A stretch of 64,000 nucleotides of DNA from JADFJB01 sp964464595 (GTDB lineage: Bacteria; Zhuqueibacterota; JdFR-76; DREG01): contig CAYXGW010000002.1 of the NCBI GenBank assembly GCA_964464595.1, forward strand, positions 1-64,000, given 5' to 3'. The stretch's first letter is position 1. Every line of letters starts with the position of its first letter. Positions 43,882-52,672 of this stretch are shown here, in pieces. Under the pieces are notes generated by a model. The model had not been told where the DNA came from. It was given only the letters and a program-made list of their open reading frames with translations, and made no database searches. The position numbers and the translations under genes were made by a program.

Positions 43882-45231
43882 ATGCCGTTTATACCAAATA
43901 CAGAGCAAAATGAAAAGAAAATTTTAAACACAATTGGAATTGATTCATTTGAACAGCTGATTACCGAAATTCCCCAAAATGCCAGATTATCAGGCGAATT
44001 AAACTTACCGGCGCAACTATCTGAACTGGAAGCAGTTCGGTTATTGCAGAACCTTGCAGAAAAAAATAAAAATATTAACCAATATTCTTGTTTTATTGGA
44101 GGGGGAGCATATGACCATTATGTTCCCAGTGCTGTTGATGATATTATATCCAGGTCAGAATTCTATACTGCATATACTCCTTACCAACCTGAAGTTAGTC
44201 AGGGTACTCTACAAGTTGCATTTGAATATCAAACATTGATCTGTGAGTTAACCGGAATGGATATAACCAACGCATCTCTCTATGAAGGAGGGGCTTCTTT
44301 TGCTGAGGCTGTATTATTAACCAATAACTCAAAAGATTCAAAACGGATGTTGGTGTCCGCAGGAATTAATCCGTATTACAAAAAAGTTATGCAAACATAT
44401 GCAGATGGCCAGCAAATTGAACTAATCAATATTCCACTCAATGAAAATGGTGTCACTGATTTAATTGCATTAAAATCTTTACTTTCCGAACCTACCGGCG
44501 GTGTCTTCATACAACATCCCAATTTTTTTGGTAATCTTGAGGTAGTATATGAATTAGAATGTATCATTCATGACGCCAACAGTTTTTTCGTCGTTTCCAT
44601 TGATCCAATTTCACTTGGAGTGATTTCTGCCCCAGGTGATTATGGAGCTGATATCGTTACCGGAGAAGGACAAGTATTTGGAAATTCCCTAAGCTTTGGC
44701 GGTCCGTACTTAGGTATTTTTTGTGTAAATAAAGAACTGGTCCGTAAGCTACCTGGAAGATTAATTGGCGAGACTGTTGATATCGAAGGCCGTCGTGGAT
44801 TTGTCATGACACTTAGAACCCGAGAACAAGATATTCGAAGAGAAAAAGCCACATCTAATATTTGTACAAATCAAGCCTTAAATGCCTTAGCGGCAACAGT
44901 TTACCTTTCATTGCTAGGAAAACAAGGAATTAAGGAAGTTGCTGAACATTGTCTACAAAAAAGTCATTATTTAGCTGAAAAGATTTCTCAACTTAAACAT
45001 TTCAATCTTTTGAACAACAGTTTATTTTTTAAAGAGTTTGTTATAAAATGTCCTGTGGAAGCAGGTACTGTAATTCAAAAACTCAAACTTGAAGGGATAC
45101 TTGCTGGCCTGGATTTGGGAAGAATTTATCCAAACCGAAGAGATCAGCTTTTGGTAGCCGTTACCGAAAAAAGATCAACGGATGAACTTGATACATTCGT
45201 ATCTGCACTAAAAGCATATTTCGAAAATTAA
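43882..45231 (+). CDS. gcvPA: Glycine dehydrogenase (decarboxylating) subunit 1
   Basis: 449 residues, the N-terminal subunit of the two-subunit P protein. Motifs FIGGGAYDHYVP, TPYQPEVSQGTLQ and EYQTLICELTGMD near residues 75-130, and the later GEGQVFGNSLSFGGPYLG and ETVDIEGRRGFVMTL, are typical. The PLP lysine is in subunit 2 (gcvPB), which should follow but does not: the next gene is a minus-strand methyltransferase. gcvT is also absent from the window. The partners are probably elsewhere. Confidence 0.95.
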   Translation: MPFIPNTEQNEKKILNTIGIDSFEQLITEIPQNARLSGELNLPAQLSELEAVRLLQNLAEKNKNINQYSCFIGGGAYDHYVPSAVDDIISRSEFYTAYTPYQPEVSQGTLQVAFEYQTLICELTGMDITNASLYEGGASFAEAVLLTNNSKDSKRMLVSAGINPYYKKVMQTYADGQQIELINIPLNENGVTDLIALKSLLSEPTGGVFIQHPNFFGNLEVVYELECIIHDANSFFVVSIDPISLGVISAPGDYGADIVTGEGQVFGNSLSFGGPYLGIFCVNKELVRKLPGRLIGETVDIEGRRGFVMTLRTREQDIRREKATSNICTNQALNALAATVYLSLLGKQGIKEVAEHCLQKSHYLAEKISQLKHFNLLNNSLFFKEFVIKCPVEAGTVIQKLKLEGILAGLDLGRIYPNRRDQLLVAVTEKRSTDELDTFVSALKAYFEN

Positions 45232-45248
45232 TTCCTGAAAATAGGCTT

Positions 45249-46130
45249 CTAATAACTAAACTCATCATCGAGATTGAATACTTTTTTAGCAACCAGCATG
45301 TACCCCATGTGAAACCTCGAATCATTGTTCCTACCATTTATTTCACTTAATTCTTCCCCACAATAAATTGATTTTTCAGGTGTTACTTTCAATAATACTT
45401 TTTGTATTTTTCTTAACAATCGTTCAAACATCGCTAAAATAGTGTTTGGCTTTTGTATTTTATTCACTGGCTTTCTTAACAAATTTATTGCGTAGAAAAT
45501 AGTCTGTACCATAGAATTAAAAAAATAAGGAATTCTTTTCCCTTTTGAATTAAGGACTTGAACATTAAACCCATTTTGTTCTGCAAGCATCCTTAAACCA
45601 TCTGCCGTATAATTTGCAAATACTGGTCTATTAGTGAAAGAGAATTCATTTGAGACCATCACGACGAAATGACCATGACGCTTTAAAACCCTATTGGCCT
45701 CACGAAAAAGATGGGTTGGCGATTCAACTTTATTTAGCATATCCAGGGATAGTACAGTGTCAAATGATTCATATTTAAAAGGAAGCGTAAGTCCGTCGGC
45801 CCAACAGTCAGATTGATCTTTTTCAATCCAATTAGGCAAATCTATGCCGATATATTGACTAACTAAAGAATTAATCAAAAGTGCATATGGTTTATTTCCG
45901 CAACCTATTTCCAAAAGATTATCATGAATAAAAGGCCATACTTCAACCAATGCTTTTGCCCCCAATTCCATAGAATAAAGTTTATTGGCTGGTATGGCAG
46001 ATGGCTCAACAGAATATAAATTTAAGCCTGCATCATAACAAAGGGCTTGTCGGGCTATTTTCAGATTATTTCGAAATGTATTCGAAAATAGTTTTTCAGT
46101 CCAATAATTTCTAATACTAACGTCAGTCAC
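45249..46130 (-). CDS. Class I SAM-dependent methyltransferase
   Basis: 293 residues. SAM-binding motif I is LLEIGCGNKPY (~75-85), followed by GIDLPNW (acidic loop), WADGLTLPFKYESFDTVLSLD and LKRHGHFVVMVSNE: a Methyltransf_11-like fold. The N-terminal ~70 and C-terminal ~100 residues are family-specific. With the glycosyltransferase-like gene 16 bp upstream, it may modify a cell-surface sugar or lipid. Convergent with gcvPA. Confidence 0.88.
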   Translation of the reverse strand: MTDVSIRNYWTEKLFSNTFRNNLKIARQALCYDAGLNLYSVEPSAIPANKLYSMELGAKALVEVWPFIHDNLLEIGCGNKPYALLINSLVSQYIGIDLPNWIEKDQSDCWADGLTLPFKYESFDTVLSLDMLNKVESPTHLFREANRVLKRHGHFVVMVSNEFSFTNRPVFANYTADGLRMLAEQNGFNVQVLNSKGKRIPYFFNSMVQTIFYAINLLRKPVNKIQKPNTILAMFERLLRKIQKVLLKVTPEKSIYCGEELSEINGRNNDSRFHMGYMLVAKKVFNLDDEFSY

Positions 46131-46146
46131 GGTTTGTTCTATGCTA

Positions 46147-46872
46147 TTATTCGTCAGAGATTTTGAGTGTTGTTTTTGTAAATATGTTGTTAGTTAAAGT
46201 ATTAAAAAATCCATTTGAGACTTGTGGATTACTTGTTTGATTAAGCAAAAGTGTATCGATATTTTCTTGTGCCATTTTGGTCGTAACCTGTATGAGCTTT
46301 TCGGGATCAGCTTTACTATTAAGATTTGAACTAGTCATTTTGCCATTATCAAATAGATGCACGAGCCAATTTTTATCAAACAAGCCATTTCGTAGTAGGG
46401 CTAATTTGTTCAATTTTATTAAATCTACCGGATTGCTTAAATTTCCATTACCATTATGTGCCACTTCGTGTTGTGAGACCAAACCTGTTACACCAATAAC
46501 ATTTTCTTTAACAAATTTTGTAATCGCTTCTCTTAACCATTTGGTTTCCAAGTTTAAGCAAGCATCCATAAATTGGATATATTTCCCTTTTGCTAATGAC
46601 AACCCTTCAAACCTGGCTTCTTCCTTATTCCATTCTATTCCGCAATCAAACTGGATAACATTAAGCCTGGATTCAATTTGTGGTACTTTTGGTACTGGCC
46701 TTAAGGGGGACATAATTAACAGGAATTCCAATTTATCTTTCGGATATTTCAATTGAGTCAATGATCTTAGACTTTGCTCAATTTGAGGAAGTGGACAATC
46801 AGCTGTTATTATTATGCTTATTAACGGGTAATTTATCATCCAAACCTTAGTTTTTCGGATTGCTTTATTCAA
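46147..46872 (-). CDS. Glycosyltransferase family 2-like protein
   Basis: 241 residues. The N terminus PLISIIITADCPLPQIEQSL and KYPKDKLEFLLI match the GT-A beta1 region, and KGKYIQFMDACLNLE (~91-105) occupies the place of the DxD segment but reads MDA, so metal binding is doubtful. The part after ~120 is shorter and more diverged than in typical GT2 enzymes, so this may be a truncated or inactive member. No membrane helix. Operon with the methyltransferase downstream. Confidence 0.65.
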   Translation of the reverse strand: MNKAIRKTKVWMINYPLISIIITADCPLPQIEQSLRSLTQLKYPKDKLEFLLIMSPLRPVPKVPQIESRLNVIQFDCGIEWNKEEARFEGLSLAKGKYIQFMDACLNLETKWLREAITKFVKENVIGVTGLVSQHEVAHNGNGNLSNPVDLIKLNKLALLRNGLFDKNWLVHLFDNGKMTSSNLNSKADPEKLIQVTTKMAQENIDTLLLNQTSNPQVSNGFFNTLTNNIFTKTTLKISDE

Positions 46873-47045
46873 GAAATGACAAATGCCTATATAAAGGCAA
46901 ATCGCATACCATAAAACATCGATATTGGTATATCCCTAATTATCTGATTTTAATAAGGTTATCTTATCCTCCTATTTTCTAAAGATTGAAATAAGTGTAT
47001 CAATAAGAAACAATAGTAATCAATGAGACAGAAAATAGTAATTAA

Positions 47046-47064
47046 TTGACCCAGTTAGGGTCAA
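47046..47064. promoter_or_regulatory. Operator-like palindrome TTGACCC-AGTTA-GGGTCAA
   Basis: Perfect 7-bp inverted repeat around 5 nt. It lacks a T-run on either side, so it is more like a dimeric repressor site than a terminator. It lies 410 bp upstream of the beta-oxidation pair and 170 bp upstream of the glycosyltransferase. Confidence 0.45.
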
Positions 47065-47292
47065 AACCTGGGAAAGATGAAGATTAAACAAACCATGAAG
47101 GAAACAACAATCTGCGATAGCCATTTATTTCTGTATTTACTCCCATTAGAAATCCTGAAGAAAAACACCGAAAGACATCAAGAATATAAAAACAATGAAA
47201 TATTTTGAAATTAATTAAAAATTATGAGTGTGAATTTATGCAGAACTTAATATTCAAATATTGTCTTAACCTCTTGTTTTTATTCAATAAAT

Positions 47293-47360
47293 GTTTCCGT
47301 TTTTTGATTATTGAATAATCCAGTTTAATAATCAAAAAGCAGAGTTAATTTTACGGAAAC
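47293..47360. repeat. Compound inverted repeat
   Basis: Inner arms TTTTTGATTATT (47301-47312) and AATAATCAAAAA (47327-47338) are perfectly complementary around 14 nt. Outer arms GTTTCCGT (47293-47300) and ACGGAAAC (47353-47360) extend it, with an extra 14 nt on the right side. Upstream of the thiolase gene; role unknown. Confidence 0.6.
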
Positions 47361-47474
47361 CCAAATCGAATAACTTTTACTGTTTTAAAAATAAATATTT
47401 AATAATGTATATTTAATTCCCAAAAGAATAACTAATCGATAAGTATTCAATAATATTTTTAAAGAAAATGCTTT

Positions 47475-48776
47475 ATGAAAACTTATAGGCAAGGAATACG
47501 AAGAGCAGTTTTGGTTGATGGTTGCCGCATTCCTTTTCTACGTTCCAGCACTGAATATCAAGATCTAACATCATACGATCTTGCGAGGTATGCAATGAAG
47601 GGTTTAATTGACATTACAGGAATCAATAAAAAAACTGTAGACCAGGTCATCATGGGAACTGTTATTTCGAATATTCAAACCAGCAATGTAGCTAGAGAAG
47701 CCGCATTAGCTGTTGGTTTACCTCATAATATTCCCGCCTTCACAGTAACCTTGGCATGTATATCCTCAAACCAAGCAATAACCAGTGGTGTAGACTTAAT
47801 TCAAACAAATCAAGCGGATGTTGTAATTGCTGGTGGCACTGAATGTATGTCTGACATACCCATTCGTTTCAGAAAGAAATTCAGAAAAAAGTTGATAGAA
47901 ACCCAGAAATACAAAAAGACAACAGATTACTTAAAATTTATTAAAGGACTTGGTTTTAGCGATTTATTGCCAGAAATTCCATCCATTTCGGAATATTCCA
48001 CCGGCCGGACAATGGGAATGGACTGTGACCGTCTAGCAGCTAGATTGGGTATTTCGAGGGAAGAACAGGATGAATATGCACTTCGGTCACATTTGGGTGC
48101 TGCAAATGCAATTGAAAACGGACTATTCAATGAAGAGATCCAACCGGTTATGGCACCACCTCAATTCATACCAATTCTTAAAGACAATGGCCCTCGGGCA
48201 GATTCAACCATTGAAAAATTGCAGAAATTGAAACCGGCTTTTATGAAACCTCATGGCACTTTAACTGCGGCGAATTCCTCTTTTTTAACCGACGGTGCAA
48301 GCGCTGTGCTCTTAATGGGCGAGGACACAGCAATTAGCTTAGGGTTTAAACCTAAAGCCGCAATTAATGCGTATACTTATACAGCTCAAGATCCAAAGGA
48401 AGAATTATTATTAGGACCGGCTTATGCAACCCCTAAACTTCTAGATATGATAGGATTAACCATTAAGGATATTGACGTATTCGAGTTTCACGAAGCTTTT
48501 GCAGCACAAATTCTTGCTAATTTAAAATGTCTTGATTCCACTCAATTTGCTAAAGACAAATTAGGCAAAAGCAAAAAAATTGGCCTAATACCAATGGAAA
48601 AATTCAATACACTGGGTGGGTCACTTTCCCTGGGGCACCCTTTTGGAGCCACTGGCGCAAGGCTGGCAACAACTGCAGCAAATCGACTTATTCGTGAAGA
48701 CGGTCAACTTGGGTTAATCGCTTCTTGTGCTTCCGGTGCAATTGGTAATGCAATTTTATTGGAACGATTAAACTAA
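47475..48776 (+). CDS. Acetyl-CoA acyltransferase (3-ketoacyl-CoA thiolase)
   Basis: 433 residues, the longer FadI-like thiolase form. Nucleophile Cys95 in TLACISSNQA, His in HEAFAAQ (~339), and the second pair HPFGATGARL with CASGAIGNAI near the end. It cleaves 3-ketoacyl-CoA with CoA in the last beta-oxidation step. 42 bp upstream of the fadJ-like multifunctional gene, together forming an alpha2beta2-type fatty acid oxidation complex. AT-rich upstream region with palindromes. Confidence 0.94.
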   Translation: MKTYRQGIRRAVLVDGCRIPFLRSSTEYQDLTSYDLARYAMKGLIDITGINKKTVDQVIMGTVISNIQTSNVAREAALAVGLPHNIPAFTVTLACISSNQAITSGVDLIQTNQADVVIAGGTECMSDIPIRFRKKFRKKLIETQKYKKTTDYLKFIKGLGFSDLLPEIPSISEYSTGRTMGMDCDRLAARLGISREEQDEYALRSHLGAANAIENGLFNEEIQPVMAPPQFIPILKDNGPRADSTIEKLQKLKPAFMKPHGTLTAANSSFLTDGASAVLLMGEDTAISLGFKPKAAINAYTYTAQDPKEELLLGPAYATPKLLDMIGLTIKDIDVFEFHEAFAAQILANLKCLDSTQFAKDKLGKSKKIGLIPMEKFNTLGGSLSLGHPFGATGARLATTAANRLIREDGQLGLIASCASGAIGNAILLERLN

Positions 48777-48818
48777 GCTATTATAATACACATGGCATGA
48801 GTTCTTGAGGAATTATTA

Positions 48819-50954
48819 ATGTCGTTCACTCATATAAACAAAGAGGACAATGTTGCCTTTGTTTGGTTAGATCATCCGCATGATAAAATCAATAAAATAT
48901 CATTCGATTTGATCATTGAATTTGAAACCTTGTTAAATACTTTGGAAAATGATGGTGATGTAAAGTCTATTGTTTTGATTAGTAGAAAACCGGACAATTT
49001 TATTGCTGGTGCGGATATCGATGCTTTCACAACAATTACCGATGCAACCCAAGCTGAAGAAGCCAGTCGTAATGGGAATCAACTTTTAAGCCGATTGGCA
49101 GATTTCCCAAAACCGGTCGTTGCGGCAATACATGGAGCAGCTCTTGGTGGTGGATTAGAAATTGCACTAGCTTGTCATTACCGAATTGCAAGCGATGACC
49201 CTAAAACCATTTTTGGGCTACCTGAAGTTAAGCTTGGGCTTCTACCAGGTGGTGGAGGTACACAACGATTACCGCGTTTAGTTGGAATTCAAAAAGCTTT
49301 GAACATTATGCTTACGGGAAAAAACGTTTACCCCCGTCAGGCAAAAAGAATGGGATTGATTGATGAACTCCATCACCCTTATGGATTAGATGTTGCCGCA
49401 AAAAAAGCTGCTCTTTCTCTAATTGGAAGAAAGCCTCGTAAAGCAAAAAAATCGACCTTTATAAAACTGCTAGAAGGAACGCCATTTGGAAGAAACTTAA
49501 TTTTTTCCAAGGCAAGGCAAACTGTTGCAAATAGTACTAAAGGAAACTATCCTGCCCCATTAAAAATTATTGATTGCGTTGAAATTGGTCTATCCAAAGG
49601 AATGCAAGAAGGGTTAAGTGCTGAATCTAAGAAATTCGGTGAGCTAATGGTTTCACCGGAATCAAAACAGTTGGTCAATCTTTTTTTCAGTATGAATGCT
49701 GTCAAAAAAAATCCGATTAAAGAAAAGGCTAAGTCGGTGGAAAAAGTTGGCATTATTGGCGCCGGTTTAATGGGTTCGGGAATTGCAATGGTCAGCGCGA
49801 ATGGCGGAATGGAGGTTGTACTCAAAGACATCAACTATGACTCTATAGGCAAAGGCACAAAAATAATCTGGAATGAATTAAACGGAAAAGTCCGTAAAAA
49901 AGCTTTGACCCATTTTGAAAGAGATCTAATTATGAGTCGAATTTCTGGATCGATAAACCAAGACGCATTTAAAAATGCCAATTTGATCATTGAAGCAGTA
50001 TTTGAAGATTTAAAATTAAAACAAACGATTTTGAAAGAAACTGAAGAAATTTCTGATGAAAATGTAATATTTGCCAGTAATACCTCCTCACTGCCCATTT
50101 CAGATATTGCAAAAAACGCGATAAATCCAGGACAAGTGATTGGTATGCACTATTTTTCCCCGGTTCATAAAATGCCTTTGCTCGAAATTATTAAAACCAA
50201 ACAAACAGCTGCTTGGGTGGTTGCAACAGCGGTAGAGACTGGAATCAAACAAGGAAAGACTGTGATTGTGGTCGGAGATGGCCCAGGTTTTTATACCACC
50301 CGGATATTAGCACCGATGTTAAATGAAGCAATGCTTCTATTAGAAGAAGGAGGGAATATTCAGCAGATTGATGATGCCATGAAGAAATTCGGATTTCCAG
50401 TTGGACCATTTACCTTAATGGATGAAATAGGGATTGATGTTTGTGCTCACGTTACGCAGGTATTGGCAAATCTCTTTGCAAAAAGAGGTGTTGAGGGTAG
50501 TAAGAAAATGAAAGATCTATTCAAAGCAGGATACAAGGGTAAGAAAAATAAAACAGGATTTTACCGATATAGGGACAAATCAAAAGTTGACTTTCTCACT
50601 AGAAATAAGAGGAAAAGTGTAAATCCCACAGTTTATGCTTTCTTTGGTGGAGTAAACAGAAAATCTATTGATTATAAGGATATTCACCAAAGATTAACAT
50701 GGGCAATGGTTAATGAAGCTGCTTATTGCTTACAGGAAGATATATTATATTCACCTCGAGATGGCGATCTAGGCGCTATTTTTGGCCTTGGATTCCCTCC
50801 TTTCCTGGGAGGTCCTTTCAGATATTTGGACTCTTTAGAAAACAAAGAAGTTCTTTCTGTTATGGGAAGCCTGGAATCTAAATATGGCAAACGATTCGAA
50901 ATCGCAAAGATTATCCAAGATTATTCGAAAAAAGGAAAGCTATTCTATAATTGA
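48819..50954 (+). CDS. Fatty-acid oxidation multifunctional enzyme (enoyl-CoA hydratase / 3-hydroxyacyl-CoA dehydrogenase)
   Basis: 711 residues, FadB/FadJ build. Hydratase ~1-190 with FIAGADIDAF, ALGGGLEIALA and the acid in GLPEVKLGLLPGGGGTQRL. 3-hydroxyacyl-CoA dehydrogenase NAD domain from ~305 (GIIGAGLMGSGIAM), catalytic His in GMHYFSPVHKMPL, then two C-terminal domains with GDGPGFYTTRI. Start after GAGGAATT. Pairs with the thiolase just upstream. The FadJ-like short form lacks nothing obvious; whether aerobic or anaerobic use applies cannot be told. Confidence 0.94.
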   Translation: MSFTHINKEDNVAFVWLDHPHDKINKISFDLIIEFETLLNTLENDGDVKSIVLISRKPDNFIAGADIDAFTTITDATQAEEASRNGNQLLSRLADFPKPVVAAIHGAALGGGLEIALACHYRIASDDPKTIFGLPEVKLGLLPGGGGTQRLPRLVGIQKALNIMLTGKNVYPRQAKRMGLIDELHHPYGLDVAAKKAALSLIGRKPRKAKKSTFIKLLEGTPFGRNLIFSKARQTVANSTKGNYPAPLKIIDCVEIGLSKGMQEGLSAESKKFGELMVSPESKQLVNLFFSMNAVKKNPIKEKAKSVEKVGIIGAGLMGSGIAMVSANGGMEVVLKDINYDSIGKGTKIIWNELNGKVRKKALTHFERDLIMSRISGSINQDAFKNANLIIEAVFEDLKLKQTILKETEEISDENVIFASNTSSLPISDIAKNAINPGQVIGMHYFSPVHKMPLLEIIKTKQTAAWVVATAVETGIKQGKTVIVVGDGPGFYTTRILAPMLNEAMLLLEEGGNIQQIDDAMKKFGFPVGPFTLMDEIGIDVCAHVTQVLANLFAKRGVEGSKKMKDLFKAGYKGKKNKTGFYRYRDKSKVDFLTRNKRKSVNPTVYAFFGGVNRKSIDYKDIHQRLTWAMVNEAAYCLQEDILYSPRDGDLGAIFGLGFPPFLGGPFRYLDSLENKEVLSVMGSLESKYGKRFEIAKIIQDYSKKGKLFYN

Positions 50955-51022
50955 ATAATTATCACTGAATAATATCGTATCGTTAGGCATCCTTCAGTAT
51001 TTATTTCGAAGGGAAAAACCTT

Positions 51023-51958
51023 TTAAAGCTGATTTTGTAAAGGGAGATTTTGGATATTTGATTTTACTTCGTCAGCAGAATTTTGGAGCGCAGTAATATC
51101 GTCATCAGACAAAGGAATTTCTAATATTTCTTCAATACCGCTAGCACCCAGTTTCACAGGAACACCTACGAATGTATCGGAAATTCCATATTGACCTGTC
51201 AACCAGGCTGCACAAGGCAATACTCTATGATTATTTTTAGCGATTGCCTCTACCATTTCTGCTGCAGCAGAACCAGGAGCATAATACGCGCTACCACTTT
51301 TTAGTAGCGATACAATTTCTCCACCGCCTTTTCGGGTTCGTTCGATAATTTCATTGATCCTATTTTCAGACAAGAAATGCTTTAAAGGAATTCCAGCTAT
51401 AGTTGTATAATCAGGAAGTGGAACCATACTATCTCCATGCCCACCCAGCACCATAGCTTGAATATCTCTTACTGATACATTTAATTCCATAGCAAGAAAT
51501 GACCGGTATCGTGCAGTGTCTAGAATTCCAGCCATTCCCATTACCTTGTTGTAAGAAAATCCACTCACCTTATAAGCAACGTAAGTCATTACATCAAGTG
51601 GATTTGAAACGACTATTATAATGGAATTGGGGGATTTTTCAACTACACTTTTTGTTACAGATTTTACAATATTTGTATTCGTATTTATCAAATCATCGCG
51701 GCTCATCCCTGGCTTTCTAGGAATACCGGCAGTAATTACAACAACATCGGAATTCGTTGTTTCCTCATAACCATTTGTACCCACGATACGTGTGTCAAAC
51801 ACCTCAATCGGAGCCGATTCCCACATATCAAGACCTTTTCCTTGAGGGATACCTTCCAAAATATCAACTAAAACGACTTCCTCAGCGATATGTTTATCAG
51901 CGACTCTTTGGGTAACAGTAGCACCAACATGCCCTGCACCAATAACTGTAACTTTCAT
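51023..51958 (-). CDS. mdh: Malate dehydrogenase
   Basis: 311 residues, LDH-like (type 3) MDH. NAD loop VIGAGHVGATVT at the N terminus; the substrate loop GIPRKPGMSRDD has the Arg that selects malate over lactate; catalytic Asp and His in MGMAGILDTARYRSF and VLGGHGDSMVP. It interconverts malate and oxaloacetate in the TCA cycle. Convergent with fadJ-like gene, 68 bp away. Confidence 0.95.
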   Translation of the reverse strand: MKVTVIGAGHVGATVTQRVADKHIAEEVVLVDILEGIPQGKGLDMWESAPIEVFDTRIVGTNGYEETTNSDVVVITAGIPRKPGMSRDDLINTNTNIVKSVTKSVVEKSPNSIIIVVSNPLDVMTYVAYKVSGFSYNKVMGMAGILDTARYRSFLAMELNVSVRDIQAMVLGGHGDSMVPLPDYTTIAGIPLKHFLSENRINEIIERTRKGGGEIVSLLKSGSAYYAPGSAAAEMVEAIAKNNHRVLPCAAWLTGQYGISDTFVGVPVKLGASGIEEILEIPLSDDDITALQNSADEVKSNIQNLPLQNQL

Positions 51959-51998
51959 TGTTATAACTCCGATAGGGAAATAAAATGAGAGGATTTCT

Positions 51999-52253
51999 TT
52001 AAGCTGTTATAACACTTACAATTTTTTTATAACGTCCTATCTGTCTAAACTCTACCACACCGTCTTCTTTGGCGAAGAGAGTATCATCATTCCCCTTTCC
52101 TACATTTAACCCCGGGTGAATTCTTGTTCCCCGTTGCCGAATAATAATTCCTCCAGCTGTTATTTTTTGACCGCCGTATACCTTTACTCCTAACCGCTTA
52201 GATTCACTATCCCGGCCGTTTCTTGTACTGCCGCCACCTTTTTTATGAGCCAT
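51999..52253 (-). CDS. rpmA: Large ribosomal subunit protein bL27
   Basis: 84 residues from the ATG at 52253. The real N terminus is MAHKKGGGSTRNGRDSESK, matching the family; an in-frame start 21 bp upstream would add MYRREQK, and the Firmicutes-type cleaved extension is not present. It overlaps the rplU stop by about 11 bp, so the two are translationally coupled. bL27 lies near the peptidyl-transferase centre. Confidence 0.96.
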   Translation of the reverse strand: MAHKKGGGSTRNGRDSESKRLGVKVYGGQKITAGGIIIRQRGTRIHPGLNVGKGNDDTLFAKEDGVVEFRQIGRYKKIVSVITA

Positions 52254-52584
52254 CTTTTGCTCCCTTCGATACAACTGCTGTAATTTTGTCTATTTGTATT
52301 TTTGTGAAATGTTGTCTATGACCCCTCGTGACCTTATAGCCTTTCCGTCGTTTTTTCTTAAAAACGATAATTTTCTTCTCACGGTCGTGGCCTAAAATAC
52401 TCGCTTTCACTTTTGCACCGCTTACAACTGGTTGTCCAATCTCTATCCCCTTGTCAGAAGAGACAAGTAATATCCGGTCAAATTCGACTTTCTTACCCTC
52501 ATCCTCATCTAACAACGGCACTGAAACAACATCATTCTCAGAAATTTTAAATTGTTTTCCTGATATTTCTACTATTGCATACAT
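52243..52584 (-). CDS. rplU: Large ribosomal subunit protein bL21
   Basis: 113 residues. The start MYAIVEISGKQFKISENDVV and the 23S-binding KKRRKGYKVTRGHRQHFTKI (~78-97) are typical. A short C-terminal extension (VVSKGAKDGS) exceeds the ~103-residue norm. Upstream of rpmA, downstream of rng, the classic rng/rplU/rpmA order. Confidence 0.97.
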   Translation of the reverse strand: MYAIVEISGKQFKISENDVVSVPLLDEDEGKKVEFDRILLVSSDKGIEIGQPVVSGAKVKASILGHDREKKIIVFKKKRRKGYKVTRGHRQHFTKIQIDKITAVVSKGAKDGS

Positions 52585-52672
52585 TAAGAAGATATCTCCT
52601 CTTCAATCGTCTTTTAATTAACATTATAGAATAAAATTCAACTGCTGAATATACAAATCACCTCCACTTATA

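Larger units (their letters stand above)
46873..47474. other. Intergenic region with inverted repeats
   Basis: 602 bp of AT-rich DNA between divergent genes. It contains no gene I can support. Two inverted repeats are listed separately; promoters for both flanking genes must lie here. Confidence 0.5.

Noticed and set aside
50955..51022. Terminator between fadJ-like and mdh genes (CCTTC...GAAGG)
   Set aside because: Only a 5-bp stem without a T-run.
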